DNA from: Cristatella mucedo
Lineage: Eukaryota; Bryozoa; Phylactolaemata; Cristatellidae
DNA: 64,000 nt
Assembly: GCA_009760855.2 (NCBI GenBank)
Contig: WPIO01000112.1
Span: 1,173,501-1,237,500, forward strand
Direction: 5' to 3'
Shown here: in pieces, positions 59,636 through 64,000 of the stretch
Layout of the letters: each line of letters opens with the position of its first letter
Numbering within the stretch: position 1 is the first letter of the stretch
Program-made: the position numbers and the translations under genes
The notes under the pieces: model-generated
Databases searched by the model: none
Told to the model about the DNA's origin: nothing
The model's input: only the letters and a program-made list of their open reading frames with translations

Positions 59636-60734
59636 CGAATACACAGCAAAGCTCGCCAACGTCCAGATGCGTATGCGCTTCGATACGCTTCCGGCTGCTC
59701 TCTGTTCCTAAGCCAGAATTCGCCAAATTTTGTAAACCTTGTGAGTTGCTCGGCCTTGAACTAGCCGGCTAGCGCTCGTACGATCGGATTTGCTGGTTCG
59801 AATCGAGTGAAAGATTGAAATATCCACGGACTTAAGCTAAGTGCCCCCATTATTCAGAGCTCATATGTAGAACACCTATCGTAGATCTGGCTGGAAGTCT
59901 TGGTCAGTTGGAACGCGAGACGTCGTGCGCGGTGCCCGTCGCGCAGCCAATCGTACCTTCGCGCCGATAGTGGGCTGGTATTTCGGGACAGCGCCGCCTG
60001 TCTTGGACGCCCACGGGGATTGCTGGAGCCGAGAGCTCAACTTTCCACGCCTGCGAGCGCTTGTATTGCGGTTTGAGTTTTAAGTGTACGTGCACGATTC
60101 TAGATCGCTGGGCACGCAGGCAGACCGGTTGTGTCCTCCACCAACCCAGGATCGAACAGCAGCTGGCGGATGTGGCCTGGAGACGGGCCAGTGCCCACCT
60201 GTGGTCAGGCGGCTGTGGTTCGGACACTGGCCGCCTTTGTCCTCCAGCGTCCACCCGCGGGAATGACCCGTGGTTGGAAAGGAGTGAAGGGGAGTTGGAA
60301 CGCCGGGCGTTTGTTTGGGGAGCGCTGGAGGCGCTTGCGAAAACACGCGTCGGCTCTTGTCAGCCAGCTTCGGTGTTCTGTGCGGCTCTCGCGTACTCTC
60401 GCGTACTCTCGCTGCTGAAGGAGCGCCAACAGTCTACATGCGTCGCGGTCATTCCGCATCAGCTAGAAGTATTGTTGCATCTTGGGTTCCTAGTCGTATT
60501 GCTTAGTTCCCTTTAATTATTGACCCACGCGACATTGCGATGCAGGGATAAATCAAACAGTCGTTCGCGTGGCGCTCACCCTGCGATAACCGCACAGCTT
60601 GCTCCCGTCATAATTTGCCTGGCGGAGCTCGAGCGGGATGTGGCTTACCCCGTATTTCCTGTTACAACAGCTGCCGACGGTAGCAGAGCACAGCAGCAGT
60701 CGGATGTCAATGCCTTAGCACAGAAGTATTCATC

Positions 60735-61448
60735 GTCATGACATCCCATCTTGATTTCTGTAACTCACTGCATGCTGGTCTACTGGCCTGTGCAATCAGG
60801 CGCTCACAGCTGGTGCAAAACTCTGCAGCTAGGCTTGTACGTCGTGAACGTCGCAGTTGCCACATCGCACAACATTTCTCGCCGACCTGCACCGGCTGCC
60901 AGTCAAGCAACGCATCGGCTTCAAGATTTTGTCACTCACTTTTAGGTCTTTTCATTCTTCGGCTCCAGCCTACCTATAAGATCTACTGCCCCACCAGGCT
61001 CAGCATCGTACCACCTGCTTTTCGGAAACTAACTGTTTACCTATATCTTGTGCAAACCTCAAATCCATCGGAGACCGTGCCTTTAGTTCGTTTGCTCCCA
61101 AAGCCTAGAACTCATTTCCGACTTGCATCATGACTTCGTCTGACTTGACCACATTTAAAAAGAAACTAAAAACGCATCTATTTATCACAGCCTTTAGTGG
61201 GTCCCTGTGATTGATTCAACTTTTTATGTGCTTATACGTGCTGACACTGTGCATGCTGCCACCAACCGTACATGCATGCTGGCCCTGTGCATGTTACCCC
61301 TATCCATGTTATTCTTGTTGTTTATTGAGCATGCTACCCCTAACCACTCGATCGTGCTTCCTTTGCAGCAAATGCAAAGTGCCTAGAAAGAGATTGAGTT
61401 CTCCGAGGGTGCTATATCAATACATTATTATAATTATTATTATTCAGT
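60735..61448 (+). mobile_element. LINE-A copy, post-RT segment to tail
   Basis: SHLDFCNSLHAGLLACAIRR, SQLVQNSAARLVRRERRSCH I, later in other frames the KSIGDRAFSSFAPKA-type block, then tail and (ATT)n. At least one frame break. Confidence 0.9.
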
Positions 61449-61704
61449 AGGCGCAGTGACTCGCATCTGTATAGCACCAGCTATACCGTAAAAATCAGTT
61501 CGAAGCCTGATGCAAAACAGGCGTACCGTTGTTCGAGTTAGCTAGCAATACCGGGCAAACATAGCTTATGACACAATCCACCGCTAAATCAGTGCAATTA
61601 TGGATTCCCTGATAATCTCAGGCACTTTCGCACTATTATCATGTTGTGTATGCACGCGTTTAACCTTGACATTAACTAGCCCTGAGGTACTCGAACTTCA
61701 TGAC

Positions 61705-61835
61705 TGGAGTCCTGTAACTTCAGGTAGCTGGTAAATCCGTATTTTCCCGCTGCGAATGGGAGCGATGTTAGCTGTGGCTCTTCTGCCGCCGTATAAGAGG
61801 CTGTTTGGTCAGCTGATCTTGACTTTTACTTTTGG
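61705..61835 (+). mobile_element. SINE-B, 3' half
   Basis: GTGGCTCTTCTGCCGCCGTA TAAGAGGCTGTTTGGTCAGC TGATC matches the SINE-B 3' half; the B box is lost. Confidence 0.6.
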
Positions 61836-61839
61836 CTAG

Positions 61840-62465
61840 CTATTATCGGAACCTACCCAAAATGTCATCTCATTGTAATTTTGCACTTTATCTTGTCATT
61901 TATTCGTTTTAACCAAATTGTTTTTGCATCTATTCGAAAGCTTTAAAAATTTAGACGTCATAGAGTGCTATCATTAGCTGAAAGGTAAAGTATCCACTGC
62001 CTAGGGCTCCATTGATATGTTTCTCGGTGACATTCGGATGCTTATCTGCCAATCGCACGCAGTTTCCCCAACAGTGCCTGCCGATGTCTGACCCAGACTG
62101 CTTGCACTAAGGCGGCACTTCTAAACACCGCAGTATCTAGTAAATAACTAAATAGAAGAATCATAAATAGAAGCATCAGCTTATAAGAAGTTATTGTAAT
62201 TTCTCTGCTGTTACTTGGCCAAGCCGAAAAGCTCTACTGACCTGCCTGACCACAGCCACAGAGGGGCTATATGTGTTTAGTGACAGCCATAACGTACAGC
62301 TGAATAATTTGAAGCCCAAGCTACAAGTAAGTAATTATCACACCTGATCACTTTTTGCACAGTCTAAGCTATACACCAAGACATATCCAGCTCTTGATTA
62401 TTGTAATTCAGCAGGTGCTGGTAATCTCTAGCAACATCGATCGCATTGTCCGCTAGAGCATGCCG
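61840..62465. other. Intergenic, nothing recognised
   Basis: No feature could be supported. Confidence 0.4.
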
Positions 62466-62479
62466 ATGTTTCGCAATGG

Positions 62480-62600
62480 AATAATAATAATAATGCGCTT
62501 GATAAAGCACCCTCAGAGAACTCAATCTCTTCTTAGGTGCTTTTCATTTGCTGCAAAGAGAAACGCGATTGAATCGTGAGTAAAAATAAATCAGGTCGCG
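62480..62600 (-). mobile_element. LINE-A 3' tail
   Basis: ATAATAATAATGCGCTTGAT AAAGCACCCTCAGAG and TCTTAGGTGCTTTTCATTTG: minus-strand hairpin tail. Confidence 0.8.
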
Positions 62601-63189
62601 AGAAAGCGGCAACGGTGACGGCGATCGTGAGAGCGTCGACTTATTCCGGGTAAATCTGACTTACTGAATACGGATTTGGCCACATTTTTCTAAGAACGAG
62701 TTCGCGTCGCTGAAGAGTGACATCGGGCTCATCACCAGACATTTTTTTCAGCTAGAGGGAAACTTTTGACCTCTAATGGGCGTGGCCATTACACAGGACG
62801 TCGTGCGTCTACTCTCTTGATAGCTTAGCAAGCCGAAAAATTAATGCTCTGACAACTAAGTAGTCTGTTTTATATTCGTGGTTTCCGATTTTTCTTTGGT
62901 GTAGAGGGCGACTTACCGAAACATTTGTTGCTCATCATCGACGGGGAGCGCTCACAGTATGACATATGACAGTGCTGACAGATGACAGACAGTATTCCCG
63001 TTAATTTTTATGGAGGTGACTAAAGGTCGTAACTACCGGAGGGGAAGCCAGTCACGTGACAACCAGTAATTATCACTCGCGTGACCAGAGACCGTGAGTT
63101 AGGCCGGATGCGCATTTGAAAATGTTTTCACAATCCTAACCCAAGGTCAGATGCTAAACGAATTGAAAGGAATACTAGCTTGTTGCATA

Positions 63190-63575
63190 CATTGTCAGTT
63201 CCGTGGCTGACACTTTTATGTAGCTTCATTTGCAGAAACCGCCATATTAAACTACTCACTTCAAGGTCAGGTCACTCAGTTTCAGGTTTCCTTCATTCTC
63301 TTGCTCCGGTCAACATATCTGAAAAACTTCCTAATCAAGATAGGCTCGTTCCCACCCGCTCTTCTGACTCACATCGTTTAGCGGTGCCTCTAACCGGTTT
63401 CAAATCTTTTGGGGACCGAGCCTCTAGCTCGTATTCTCGAAAAGCCATTCCGACGATGCCGTGACGTTTAAAATGAGGCTAAAAGCCCAGACGTTATTCA
63501 CGGCATTTGCTGTAATCGTTTAAATCCACCTCGGTGGGCTCATGCGAGCTGTAATTATGCATGTTGCCGCTTTCG
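63190..63575 (+). mobile_element. Degenerate LINE-C type 3' region
   Basis: SFRF-like start, LHSLAPVNISEKLPNQDRLV, LTGFKSFGDRASSSYSRKA, then AAAATGAGGCTAAAAGCCC. Diverged from LINE-A. Confidence 0.7.
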
Positions 63576-63599
63576 CCCCGCTGGCCTTACAGCGACTGC

Positions 63600-64000
63600 T
63601 GCTTTCTGCTTGTGAGTCGGCCTGTAGGCGCACGCTCTCCCTATCGCTTTATCACTCTTCTGTACTTTATCACTCTTCTGTTCTCTCTGGAGCAGCTTAC
63701 TCGATGGCTACGACACCAGTACCTACGCTCGCCAGCTTTCGCGGCCTGCGTACACTACGGCCGTCGCATAGTCTCGCGCACCGACTCGCTTCTGGAGGCT
63801 GCGCTCGTCGTCGCGCCCCCATCGTGCGCGCGAGCGAGAGCCCCGACAAATTGGTGAACCTGACCGTCGACTCGACGCACAACCTTCTGCACATTGACGA
63901 CTCGACTCGACCGTGCAACTCGGCGACCAACCGACCGCGACCAACCGGTACGCCCCTTCACTACTGCGCCGCCGCTATTCGATGCTGGTCGGCAACGCTC
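63600..64000 (+). mobile_element. Possible LTR retroelement edge (LTR end and primer-binding site)
   Basis: A GC-rich segment ends ...CCCCGACA at 63848 and is followed by AATTGGTGAACCTGACC, where TGGTGAACCTGACC would fit a tRNA 3' end. No coding region before the window ends and no second LTR visible. Confidence 0.35.

Overview
The window is nuclear DNA of a metazoan. It has long spliceosomal introns, many dinucleotide microsatellites, abundant non-LTR retrotransposon fragments and tRNA-derived SINEs. The gene families and repeats suggest a marine invertebrate, possibly a lophotrochozoan, but the sequence does not let me name the species. I see no prokaryotic, organellar or viral genes.

Three host genes can be rebuilt exon by exon, because splice sites and codon phases join cleanly. 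(1) A Pumilio/PUM gene on the + strand (602-25602, at least 18 coding exons, about 1151 residues visible, 5' end outside the window). All eight PUF repeats carry the canonical RNA-reading residues. (2) A clathrin light chain gene on the - strand (32018 down to 27012, five coding exons including a probable 26-nt micro-exon). It converges tail to tail with Pumilio. (3) An hnRNP A/B-D (Squid-like) gene on the - strand (49915 down to 40039, eight coding exons, 460 residues). It has two RRMs, a Gly/Tyr-rich low-complexity tail and a C-terminal PY-type nuclear localisation signal.

Layout: 1-26.9 kb is the Pumilio gene and its 3' UTR. 27.0-32.1 kb is clathrin light chain. 32.1-40.0 kb is intergenic and LINE-rich. 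40.0-49.9 kb is the hnRNP gene, with a LINE and a dead Tc1-type transposon in its largest intron. 49.9-64.0 kb has no gene I can support: it holds LINE and SINE copies, microsatellites, a CpG-rich block at 58.4-59.1 kb and a possible retroelement edge at the right end.

The main repeat is an L2/CR1-like LINE, nearly always 5'-truncated. Its 3' end folds into a hairpin (AAAGCGCC ... GGCGCTTT) followed by an (ATT)n tail. A tRNA-headed SINE carries the same hairpin tail, so the two look like a SINE/LINE pair sharing a mobilisation signal. A second tRNA-headed SINE lacks this tail; one copy is inserted in a LINE reverse-transcriptase region.

The three host genes do not form a pathway. Pumilio and the hnRNP both act on RNA (3' UTR repression versus splicing, transport and stability), while clathrin light chain acts in vesicle coats. 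The most interesting extras are two strong hairpins (one in a Pumilio intron, one in its 3' UTR), a perfect Pumilio-binding site in Pumilio's own 3' UTR, several micro-exons and one or two GC-AG introns.
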